Below are positions 1-19,687 of a stretch of DNA of 31,541 nucleotides, piece by piece. The first letter of the stretch is position 1, and every line of letters begins with the position of its first letter. The stretch is from Didymodactylos carnosus (lineage: Eukaryota > Rotifera > Eurotatoria > Philodinida > Philodinidae), in the NCBI GenBank assembly GCA_905250885.1, contig CAJNOQ010001443.1:1-31541 (forward strand), in the 5' to 3' direction. Under the pieces are notes generated by a model that saw nothing but the letters and a program-made list of their open reading frames with translations, did not search any database and had not been told where the DNA came from. The position numbers and the translations under genes are program-made.

Positions 1-105
1 AAGTCATTGTCTAAACTAATCCAGAAATAATAGAATTTTCTGAAATATAGCATTTTTTGAAAGGTTGCTTTTAACAAGAAAGTAAAAATAAAACCCTATT
101 CAAAA
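1..105. repeat. Left arm of a perfect ~105-bp inverted repeat
   Basis: The reverse complement of this stretch recurs without mismatch at 1124-1228. The arm begins at the first base of the window, so it may extend further left. The two arms enclose a loop of about 1 kb that contains EGR coding exon 1. It could be the terminal repeat of a non-autonomous DNA transposon or a local inverted duplication; no transposase is visible in the loop. Confidence 0.9.
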
Positions 106-276
106 AATATTTTTTTGTTTGTCATTAATAAACTTTAAAAATAATCTTATTGTATTTTTCTTAATTTTGGTTTTTAAATATATGAGTTTTATTAATCGTT
201 AGCTAAAAGAACGACAAAAAATTTTCTACGTTACTGGTACACAAAGGTAATATTATGATTTATAATTACAATTATC

Positions 277-10395
<10,119 letters not shown>

Positions 10396-11335
10396 CTGTC
10401 CGTGTTTCCCTTTATTGCTTCAACTTTACACACACATTCACAGAGAGAGAGAGAATATATGATTTGTATTACACCAGTTTGAACAGTTTAGAGATTTGTT
10501 GTTGTAACTAGTCTATTATTAACCTCTTTGTTTTTCTCAAACACCGTGAATAACCATCATAGAATTAAAAATGTTATCCAAGTTTTTGTTGAACAGTTCT
10601 TTTTTTTGTATTTAAACCTATACAGTGAGAAAAAATTGAGGACGCAATGTATCATTTGTTTTATATTGCTAGTTTTTTGTTTGTTTATGTTTTTCTATAT
10701 ATGTTTGTTTACACACACACATACGCACTTTATATATTTATTTTTCACAAAAATCAATGCATATTTGTATATATCTAGATGAACTTGTTTACTAGTAGAA
10801 GAATTTGTTGTGCATTGTTTTTCTTTTTTTTTCATTCGAAAAAAGAAGAAAATGCTTTGATTCTACTATTTCTAAATATCTGTCAATATAGTTTATCTAT
10901 ATCTTTGTGTATGTGTATATGTCTTAATTTTATCTATTTTTGAAAAAATATTGTTTACGCTTTTTCTCTTTCTCACACTCTGCTTATTTGTTTATCTGTT
11001 TTCTTTTCTATAAAAACTGATAATATGAAAAAATGAATAAATATATAAACATTACAAATGTTTTAGACAAAGTTTTGCCACTCGTTTTACCGACATTTAT
11101 GTTTTAAAGAAAGAAATATTTCTATTACTGGACAGATAATGATGCTTGCCTTTATTTTGATTAAAGACCGTCAAAGAAAAAAATAGTCTAGACAAATGAA
11201 CATTTTCCAATTTATTCGTAGTCTTTAGTTTATTTTCGAAACTGTCTGCGTTACAAAAACTTGGAGAATTTATTCATTATAGCCATAGAACATTAAATTT
11301 TCATTCGATCAATAATCACCTAATGAATTTTAGAT
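10396..11335 (+). other. EGR 3' untranslated region and spacer to the DUF2238 gene
   Basis: AT-rich and non-coding, with GA and CA short repeats. A canonical AATAAA at 11036-11041, about 640 bases after the stop codon, is a reasonable EGR polyadenylation signal. The sequence GAATTTTAG just before the next start codon (11336) could be a splice acceptor for a 5' untranslated exon. No other gene is visible. Confidence 0.5.
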
Positions 11336-11989
11336 ATGTCGATATTTTCTTTACCTCAAAATTCTCGTCGATTAGTTTTAATATTGATGATATTATTCAT
11401 CATAATTTTAATTCGTTCTGCTATTAATCCTCACAACAATTTTGTGTGGTTTTTAGAAGTGTTACCAGCACTAATTGGAGTTGGTCTTTTGATTTATTTT
11501 TATCCTACTTTTAAATTTACTAATTTACTTTACGTACTTGTATTCTTACATTGTACTGTTCTCATTGTCGGTGGTCATTATACTTACGCCGAGGTACCAT
11601 TATTCGATTATCTACGAAATCTGTTCCATTTAAAACGAAATAATTTCGATAAAGTTGGACATTTTGCACAAGGTTTTGTTCCTGTATTAATCGTACGTGA
11701 AATATTTTATAGGCAAAAGATTGTTTTAAAACGAAATTGGCTCTCGTTTATATGTGTATCAGTAACATTATCATTTTCTGCCGTTTATGAATTGATAGAA
11801 TGGTTTGTAGCAAGTGTTACAGGAGAGTCAGCTGATGCTTTTCTGGGTTCTCAAGGTGATGTATGGGATACTCAAAGCGATATGCTCATGTGCCTAATTG
11901 GATCGGTGATCTCATTAATATGTCTTTCACGTATACATGACAAACAAATGGAAAAAGTGAAATTACTTAATAAAAATACTGAAGATTAA
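11336..11989 (+). CDS. yjdF: YjdF/DUF2238-family multi-pass membrane protein, bacterial type
   Basis: This 217-aa single-exon gene encodes an intact member of the DUF2238 (YjdF) family, known mainly as a bacterial inner-membrane protein of unknown function. Family landmarks are present in order: INPHNNFVWFLEVLPALIG (30-48), GGHYTYAEVP (79-88), DKVGHFAQGFVP (105-116), YELIEW (151-156) and GSQGDVWDTQSDM (171-183). The conserved His, Glu and Asp residues are kept. Hydrophobic segments at about 13-29, 37-56, 61-80, 112-124, 134-157 and 182-198 suggest five or six membrane passes. Length is close to the bacterial proteins. It has no intron and sits between an animal zinc-finger gene and a fold-back element. 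Base composition matches its surroundings, so it is not bacterial contamination in an assembly. I infer horizontal acquisition followed by amelioration. Its role in this animal is unknown. Confidence 0.93.
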   Translation: MSIFSLPQNSRRLVLILMILFIIILIRSAINPHNNFVWFLEVLPALIGVGLLIYFYPTFKFTNLLYVLVFLHCTVLIVGGHYTYAEVPLFDYLRNLFHLKRNNFDKVGHFAQGFVPVLIVREIFYRQKIVLKRNWLSFICVSVTLSFSAVYELIEWFVASVTGESADAFLGSQGDVWDTQSDMLMCLIGSVISLICLSRIHDKQMEKVKLLNKNTED

Positions 11990-12285
11990 TTATATATTCT
12001 GTATCATTCCTGTCTGTGTATCGTACGTACCGATGAGTGTATCATACCTACTGTTATCAAAGTCCTGTGTTTCGTTGGTCAATTATTTTGAATATATTTT
12101 GTCTATATACCCCTTTTGGCAAGAAGATGAAATTTAGAGAATGTAATATTTAAACTGAAGAATGTAACTGTTTTTTTGTCTTTTATAAGTGATGTTTTTA
12201 TCAATAGTTAGTTACTGATGATATCTATCTAAATCTTATTTTTTCAGTATTAAAACGATCGTATAAACTTTTTTCAAAAAAGGCT
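11990..12285. other. AT-rich spacer after the DUF2238 gene
   Basis: No gene or clear regulatory element is seen. The stretch leads directly to the outer end of the fold-back element. Confidence 0.5.
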
Positions 12286-13133
12286 AAAGGCGACTATGAC
12301 TTTCATGGTAATTTTTGACCCCAGACCGGGATATATGTAGGTTTGTACAGGAAGACTTCTTCTATCTAGTGGTATATATATTATCAAATTCTGTTTCTGT
12401 CTGTTGTATTATCAAAACAAGACCACTTCCAGCTCTCTAAGACCTTTCGCTGAGGAGATATAAATTTTTTAAAGTTTGTTACTTTATTCTGAAAAAACCC
12501 TAGTTTCTTACTTTCGAAACTCTTTCCTCTTTCGTTCAGTACTTGATAAACTTTCGAAACAGTCAGTCTGGTAGAGTAAAGATTTCCCCACAAAATTAGA
12601 TGTATCCTAACTTTTCACCATGTTTTCTGATAGAGTTATGATCATTTTGTTGGAAGTCTTTGAAAAAGTCACATTTGTGAGATACCGTCCAAAATGATCA
12701 TAACTCTATCAAAAAACATAATGGAGAGCTGGGAGACATCTCATTTTGTAGAGAAGCCTTTACTTTATAAGCCTGACTGTTTCAAAAGTTTATCAACTAC
12801 TGAATGGAAGAGAAAAACGTTCCGCAAGTAAAAAAATAGGTTTTTTTCAGCGTAAAGTAACAAACTTTAAAAAATTTGTATCTCTTCAACGGAAGGTCTT
12901 GGAAAGCTGGAAGCGGTCTTATTTTGTAGAGGACACTTTACTCTATAATGCAGAACATTTAACTCAAAAATAAAAAAATTTCTAAAAGAGTCTAAAAAAA
13001 GAGGGGTTACCTTTAATTTTCTCTCACGGTACGCAACAGAATTTGATAATATATACACCACTAGATAGAGGAAATCTTCCTCTACAAACCTACATATATC
13101 CCGTTTTGTGGTCAAAACATCATAGTCGCCTTT
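12286..13133. repeat. Large fold-back (hairpin) element, about 850 bp
   Basis: The outer ends AAAGGCGACTATGA (12286-12299) and its reverse complement (13120-13133) are perfect. The match continues inward imperfectly (ATATATGTAGGTTTGTA in the left arm, GATAATATATACCACTAG-like blocks in both). A central palindrome around 12628-12715 uses GAGTTATGATCATTTTG and its complement. The whole element could therefore fold on itself. The right half also holds two related direct copies of a module (about 12697-12790 and 12868-12965). No long open frame is present, and no clear target duplication was identified. It resembles a non-autonomous fold-back/MITE element. Confidence 0.85.
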
Positions 13134-16100
13134 GCAAATCAACGAGCTATTATATTATATTTCTTGATAATAAATAAATGGAATGTACATCATTCTTTTT
13201 TTTAATATTCTGTATCGAAAAATATAGTTATTTTTAGAACTTGGATTCTTGAATCTTCCACTCAAGATCTTGACTTCTTCAAATTTCTGGAATTCTTACA
13301 TTTTCTTATCAAGATCTTACTGCAAAAATTCAAGAAGTCAAGACCTTGGTTACTAGAAGTTTCATTAGAGTTGTCCTCTCATCATGTGCATATTGTTTCA
13401 TTGATTTATTTCGTTTATTTGTATTCCATATCCTGTAATTGCTTCAATATAAAGAAGTTAGTTTCATATTTAACATTAACCAGGAATGAGGCGCAGACCC
13501 TATCCAGCGATACAAAAAAAAACGTTTTTATCTCTTTTGGTAAATAGTGTTTTCTCTGTATTCAATAGAGATATATTTTTATGTGGATGGGAAGCGATAA
13601 ATTACGCACCATTCTATGAGATGTTCTTCTAAAAATTAGCTTCTCCACCAACTTTCTCGGAAAATGACTTTGTTTAGTCATTAATGTCAAGTTTCGAAAT
13701 TCTTTACACTTCGGTCAACTCAAGAAATGGTGCTGCGTAGTACACAAAGTTTACTCAGTTCTGGTAGAGTGGCAGTAACTGTGTTCTTCCTACGACCTGG
13801 CAGATTCTAGTTCAATTCTACAAGAATTCTAGAAGAGTTATGTAGAATTACCCTTTGGTTCATAATAGTGGGGAACGCTGCAGCGTGAGAGGGCGGGACG
13901 GTTATACGGATTCTGCCAAAGTCGCGAATTCCAAAGTCGACATAAGTATTCGTTAGAATTTCCTTCATTGAATGTCAATGTGATTTACATTGACAATGAC
14001 GCTCAATGAAAGAAATCTGATCTTTATCACATTCTTTGGGTTTAATCTCAGTTTAAACCGCTGCCCTACAAATAATCGTACATATGTACAAGAGAACGAA
14101 TCGCAGACTTTGATTACAATACCGAAATAGCTCAATCAATTTATTCTGTTTATCCGGATAAACAATATGAAAAATATTATTTTTGAACATTTTCAACTCA
14201 TATTGAATTGCCCGTACTGAATATGTATGACATCTATTCTAGTGGTTTGAAAACTCTTGTTTTCGAGAACAAGTCCGAATAGAGAAGTTTAAATGAATAT
14301 AATGAGCTTTTTCCCTCCTTCGAAAATGCACACCTTATTCAGCTCCTCACAGGAAATACTTACAATTTTTATTCAATTGTCATTGAATGGGTGATCTTGC
14401 CACTCCAATGCTAACAATGAATAACTCTTATTGTCGTCTCTCACATGGAAACTAGCGACTGATTTTCATTGTAGATTATCGTCACCCAGTCTACGACTAT
14501 GTGGTTGTCATTCCAGGTTGTCTTGACCTCAAATGGGCAAAAGAGAAATAAAGCTGTTGTTATCCATCCTTTAGAGGCACAATCACAGCACTTTCTGTAT
14601 GGTAGTTTCGTAGAAAAGACATTTTCCTTCTCTTGTTTGTTTCAACTAAATATTGAAATGTATATTGAACCTCGTTCACATGTCAAATTTTGACTTCGTT
14701 TTTATCCTAACAAAACCACGTCCATTGTAATCACTAATCTGATGGACATTCCACTCACTTTTGCGGTTTGACAGCCTGCAAAGCAGATCACTATCCTTTG
14801 TTTGCTATTCTACTGGCTGAAAAACACACTCGGCTGGCTGTATCACTTGCTTAAACGGCCGTTAAATGATCAAGGTGAACGCCAATTAACCGCAAGACTA
14901 ACCGCTTTTTTTGCGGTTTTATATGAAGCAGTGATCTGAAACGAATTCAGTCACGGTCAACTAGATCGAACGATCATTTTCGAGAGAAGGCCATTTTCTT
15001 TTTTTTGCATGTGAATGCAGTATGAACGATATTTAAGGAGCTTGTTGGTCTATCTCTTTGAATAATACAGGAGTGGTAAACTGAGTGTTCTAAATTGAAT
15101 TGATCACTGAGTTAGCAAAATACCAACGAAGCTAGTTTAATAAACGGTGTGCATTCGGTATAAGATTTGAAAACTTGTACTGAATATAGGTTTAAGTGTG
15201 AATGAGGCTTTAGACGTAGACTACCAGCGTTTTATTGCACTTCGACTTTCAATAGTTTCAATTAGGCTCAAAATAAAAACTGTGATTTCTGGCAGAAAAA
15301 AGGTTGCACAGAAGTTGAGTTCACACTTTCCGTATCGTTTCATGAAGAAACTTAAGTTCCGGGACTTGAACCGTCTTACGAAAAGACTTACGTTGGTGAT
15401 TTGTTTACTTTTTGAAAGTCGTTGATAACAGTGACAAAGTTCGGACAGAAACCCGCAAAATAACGAAATATTTACACTCTAAACCTTATTATGCCTCAAA
15501 GGAACAAATTATAAGGAAAATAAGGAAAAGTAAAAGAAAAAAAGGATAAAGAAGGAAATTATAAGGAAAGTGAACAAATTATATGGAAAGTATTTTTTTC
15601 TTTGTAATTTAAAAAGCGGTTGTTAGTTCAACTAGCATATGTTTTCTTAAACCTCCTTTGCTGTCCGTCTATGTCAGGTTCTTGCGAGTCAGATTGATCT
15701 ACCCATCATCATGATCGTGTTTAGAAACTCTTCTTTATCGAAAATTTCGGTGAACGAATGTATATTGCTATTGTCTCAAAATCGATACGTGCAGCGTATT
15801 TTCATAAAACGACCAGCATTCCTATGACTAAATGTATTTGATAAGTGCATCCTACAGCCCTACGGGCATCAATGAGGAAGGAACATATCGGGTAGATTTG
15901 TCGAAAGTCAATAAACAAAAGTTGAAGCAGTATAAGACATTCTCAATGTCACTTCTTCAAGACTTGGCGAATATTTTAGTTCGAATTTAAACTTATGAAA
16001 TCGCTGGTTTCTACTCGGTTTATTTACTTCTTTATCCCGTACACTTTCGTTTAAACGAACAAACATGCATGGTAAATAATAATCATTGTCATCAGCGCCT

Positions 16101-16860
16101 GTTGATTTTTTATTCAACTATCTGCTCTAATTTATCATTTGAATAGAAACAAATACATTGAATAATCATAGATCCTGTGCAAGAAGATAAATAAACGATT
16201 GCATGAATATATACATATATATCTTATGTATATAACCAAGTGTGTAATAAGCATACACAATGACAGTTGTTTTACTGCCTATCAGCAACTACTTTTAATA
16301 AACTAGTAATAGACGAGTATATTTTTGCACATTATTTGTCATTATTATTGTAATGTATTGTATATCCAAAATACCTTGTATTGATACGAGTATTTACCTT
16401 CACAAGTTCATTTTCCAAATCGTACTGTAAATACCACAATGGCTTATATGGCATTGAAAATTGACTGAATTAATGTTTTATTCATGATCTTCTCTCTAGT
16501 ATACATTTTAAAACAAAACTCAGCAATAAATTACTTTGAGACGTTGTGCGCGTTTCGAGCCTAGTAGATTTCATGTGAAAATCATCAGTGTTAGTTTTTG
16601 ACTATCTTTCAGTGTTATGCGTCTTCTAAAACAAATTCTTTAGAATTTTATTCAGTACTTTACAAAATTTGGTTGCTGTGTTTTTTATTGCGATGTATTA
16701 ACCAGAAAACACTAATATAACTTAATAATGGCATAATTAGATGACTGGTTTTGGCACAAATATATTTTAAAATAAAGTAAACTTTTCTTTTCATTGTATA
16801 TTTTTATTGTAGATTGTTTGTGTCTCATTCTACCGACATTTTTTATTCATTTGAGTGAAG
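13134..16860. other. Long intergenic region with small hairpins and a purine-rich tract
   Basis: No recognisable gene. The section at about 13480-15480 looks less AT-rich than its surroundings but has no long open frame; the small frames at 14499-14693 and 15198-15425 resemble nothing I know. Small inverted repeats include 13263-13349 (AAGATCTTGACTTCTTC and partner), 13968-14012 (TGTCAATGT/ACATTGACA) and an AACCGC-T7-GCGGTT hairpin near 14889. The final part probably contains the YPEL5 promoter and 5' leader; TTATTGTAG shortly before the start codon may be an acceptor. Confidence 0.5.
15498..15596. repeat. Purine-rich imperfect tandem repeat (AAATTATAAGGAAA-like units)
   Basis: Several imperfect copies of an AATTATAAGGAAA unit, interspersed with AGGAAAA, give an almost pure purine strand. 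It is low-complexity sequence with no coding potential. Confidence 0.6.
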
Positions 16861-17320
16861 ATGGGTCGGGTATTTCTTGAACATTTAGGTAAGTTTTTAG
16901 TATTAGAAAATATTTCAGAATTCTAAAAATATGTTTGTTTTTCTAAGGTGGTCAACGTGTATTTTCATGTGGTAATTGTGATACTCCATTGACAAATCGC
17001 AATGAACTAGTTTCAACAAGGTTCACAGGTACTACTGGACGAGCATTTTTATTCTCTCATGTTGTGAATGTTAACAATTCTCCTGTTCAAGAACGTGTAA
17101 GATTAGATTGTATTTTGCTTCACTTTATGATTTCTGAGTTTTTTTTCTTTTACTTTAGATGATGCTTACCGGACGACATTTTGTTCGCGATGTTGCATGT
17201 AAAAAATGTGAAACAAAACTCGGTTGGATGTATGAATTTGCTGCAGAAGAATTACAACGATATAAAGAAGGACGAGTTATATTAGAACGCGCACTTATTA
17301 CAGAGTGTGATGGGTTTTGA
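16861..17320 (+). CDS. YPEL5: Yippee-like protein, YPEL5 type (3 exons)
   Basis: Exons are 16861-16888, 16948-17096 and 17159-17320, giving 112 aa. Introns are 59 and 62 bp, GT-AG. The protein starts [11 protein letters not shown] and has the Yippee zinc-binding pattern: CGNC at residues 17-20 and CKKC at 73-76, the conserved 52-residue gap. Other family blocks are [37 protein letters not shown] and [13 protein letters not shown]. The ending [20 protein letters not shown] and the start are those of the YPEL5 branch rather than YPEL1-4. Human YPEL5 is slightly longer (121 aa), and this copy lacks the short tail after EGF/DGF. YPEL5 is a conserved component reported with the CTLH/GID ubiquitin ligase and at spindle poles or centrosomes (family knowledge). 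It lies 445 bp upstream of the UPF0489 gene on the same strand. Confidence 0.96.
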
Positions 17321-17764
17321 CTTTATTGTTTATTTGTATATTAACGGCTTTGTAAATATCAAAAAAAATTCTCAGATAATATAAATGAACAGTACATGGC
17401 GCCGTCGTTTTTTGCTTACATCTATTTTTTTGTATTTGTTTTTGATTGTTTGTAAAGAACTTGTTATTCTCAGAATTAAAAAGGTATTCTAAAATTTTAC
17501 CTCTAGACAGATCTATATTCAATCCAGATATTTTTTTGTGAGATTTATACCGAAGAAAAATAGTATGGTAAGAACAAACCCAATCGAATGAATTCATACA
17601 GTTTGTCAGCGTCTTTTCGTGATGTTTTCTGATAATCGAAGATTAAGAACCGTCAATAAGATTTTGCAAGGCGTTTACGAACCAATCCTTGGTAAGACGC
17701 TACACTATTCTGTGCTATTAACAATTCGTAAATGACTTTCAGATGACATTTTTTTAACATCATT
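17321..17764 (+). other. YPEL5-to-UPF0489 spacer, with probable 5' untranslated exon and small intron
   Basis: The interval contains TTG|GTAAGA at 17692 and CTTTCAG ending at 17742. These would define a 51-bp intron in the 5' leader of the downstream gene. The leader contains upstream ATGs, one of which (17622) opens a frame through this splice that ends at 17789, overlapping the main start. The rest holds the YPEL5 3' end; no other gene is seen. Confidence 0.45.
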
Positions 17765-19687
17765 ATGGTTGCTAAAGAAGAAAAACTGATTATTGAAATT
17801 GTTGAACGTAATAGTGAAGTAAATCTTTTCTTCGTGTTTTTTTTGTATATAATCCATTATTGTTTTTTATTTCATTTATTAGGTTTTACCGATTTTGATA
17901 CGTGACATAGGAAAACATTTGCAGAGTGGTGAAGATGTGGCATTAATAAGATTTGATGCATTTGCCGATCTATTAGTACCAAAAGATGTTCCGGCTGATG
18001 AAATTAAAGTATTAGATCATCTTATTGAGTAAGAGATGCACAAATACTCACAATCAAAAATCTTTGTATGTAATTCTGTTTTGTTTCTTTCCTTCTAGGT
18101 CTATCAATAGTCATTGTTGGATATTTCCGGCTGTTTATCGTGGTTATGTGACAAAAATTTTCTGGTTCAAACCACCATGGGCGCATCAATTTCAAGATGG
18201 AAAATATGAATTACAAGTTGGAAAATGTCAACGAACGGGTGTATTAAAGTACATATTTTTTTCTATTGTTCTTCCATACGATTATTGCAGGACTTTAAAT
18301 GATTATGTTTTAGAATATCATCGACAAATCCTTATTTTACTTCAAATTGTGTTTATTTATCTTCTGATAAACTCGATAACTTACATCAAGTCGATCTATA
18401 CATCACAACGGCTGGTTTAGCTGAAAATTTTACTGTTGTTGATAAACCATTATCACCAACATATGTCAAAGATAGTGATTCAGAAAGTTTAGATACAACC
18501 GATACAAATGATAGTACACAACGAAAAAAAGTAAAATTAGAAGCAAATAATTCTGATAGTAATAATAACAATACAACAGCGTCCACAGAAAATAATGAGA
18601 CAGCAACAAAAATTATACCTTCTCGAAAACGTGTTCATGCTTTAGATGCAAATTTATTAAATGATCTATTAACAGGGAAACCATTCTTACTTGATATTGA
18701 TTTAACATTTTTCTCAACGGATGATCCAGTACGGAAATTATTAGATGAAAATGAATACGAAGTATTGCGTGCAGTTTATACACGAATTGTTCAAGATTTG
18801 AATGATGATGAAATAATACGTTATATGCAAACGAGAGAAGTTGCAATGGAACAAATAAAAACAACAATGGAGGAATATATAGCTGTTAAACCTGAAGAAC
18901 CAATTAGGGTAGAGTAAGTAGTCAGTTCATTTTCACCAAGTCGGCGGTGAAGGGCTCATTGTTGGTTATAAGACATGAGACCTTTTTGAAATTGAATTTT
19001 CGTAAGCGAGCTTATTTTTTTAGAAATGCCTATTTAGCAGCATTGCTCAATATTATTCGATATAAAAAACTTGATTGGCATCTTATACACAACTACGGCA
19101 TGAATTTGTCCGATGTACGACCTGCCTATCATGTATCGTCAGAAGAAATGGTACTCTATCTACTTGATTCAATGACAAAAATACTTCAGTCCGTTAAAAA
19201 ACCTCCAGTATTAATAACTGTTGATCGGTAAGATTTGAGAAATCTTCGCCATTACTGATTTTCTTTATTTCTGTTCCTCTTTAGTTCTGCCGATGATGGC
19301 TATTGCACATCGGATCAATCAGATATGATTCAACGACACCTTGAAAGAACGTTGAAAAAAATTTATAAAATTGATGAAACAATGGGAAAAACACTCACAC
19401 AATCTTCATCATCCTCGTCTTTAATCTCAGCTGGTGAACAACAACAACAACAGCAGCAGCAGCAACAGCAGTATCAAAAAGAATCAATATACGAACCCAC
19501 ATCAATGGTAACAGACATTGAAGCTACAACAAAAGAAGTCACACCAACTGTTTTCACATCGAATAATACAAATAATGGTGACACATCGCCCTCTCCTCCT
19601 AAATTGCAACAATCATTCGGAAGCGGTTTACAACAAATAAGAAAACTATCATCGTCATCTTCTCTATCCGAATCATCTCCATCTTAA
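17765..19687 (+). CDS. C5orf22: UPF0489 family protein, C5orf22 homologue with altered metal-site residues (6 exons)
   Basis: Exons are 17765-17818, 17883-18028, 18099-18248, 18314-18913, 19024-19227 and 19285-19687; all introns are GT-AG and 57-110 bp, giving 518 aa. The acceptor at 18313 is needed: using CAG at 18290 runs into a stop at 18418. Family matches include SEVLPILIRDIG (17-28), WIFPAVYRGY, a KYELQVGK block, NPYFTSNCVYL, PFLLDIDLTFFS (about 240-251), HVSSEEMV and DDGYCTSDQ. The family has an arginase/deacetylase-like fold; its molecular role is unknown to me. The usual metal-type residues are changed. The DSHPDL motif reads DAFADL (43-48), the DIDLDFF motif reads DIDLTFF (244-250), and the N-terminal EDH reads ERN (14-16). 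A Ser/Asn-rich linker, an 11-Gln tract (437-447) and a Ser-rich tail make it longer than human C5orf22. It could be a diverged paralogue that is no longer an enzyme. Confidence 0.88.

Noticed and set aside
14760-14950. Possible inverted repeat around AGTGATCTG and GCGGTTT
   Set aside because: Matches are only about 9 bases and not in a consistent nested order.
14499-15425. Short frames in a less AT-rich intergenic section
   Set aside because: No family resemblance, no splice-consistent neighbours, and lengths expected by chance.
18025-18420. Continuous + strand frame running across UPF0489 exon 3 into the following region
   Set aside because: It reads through two intron boundaries and stops. 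Shifting to the acceptor at 18313 restores a frame that matches the family (NPYFTSNCVYL), so the continuous frame is an artefact.
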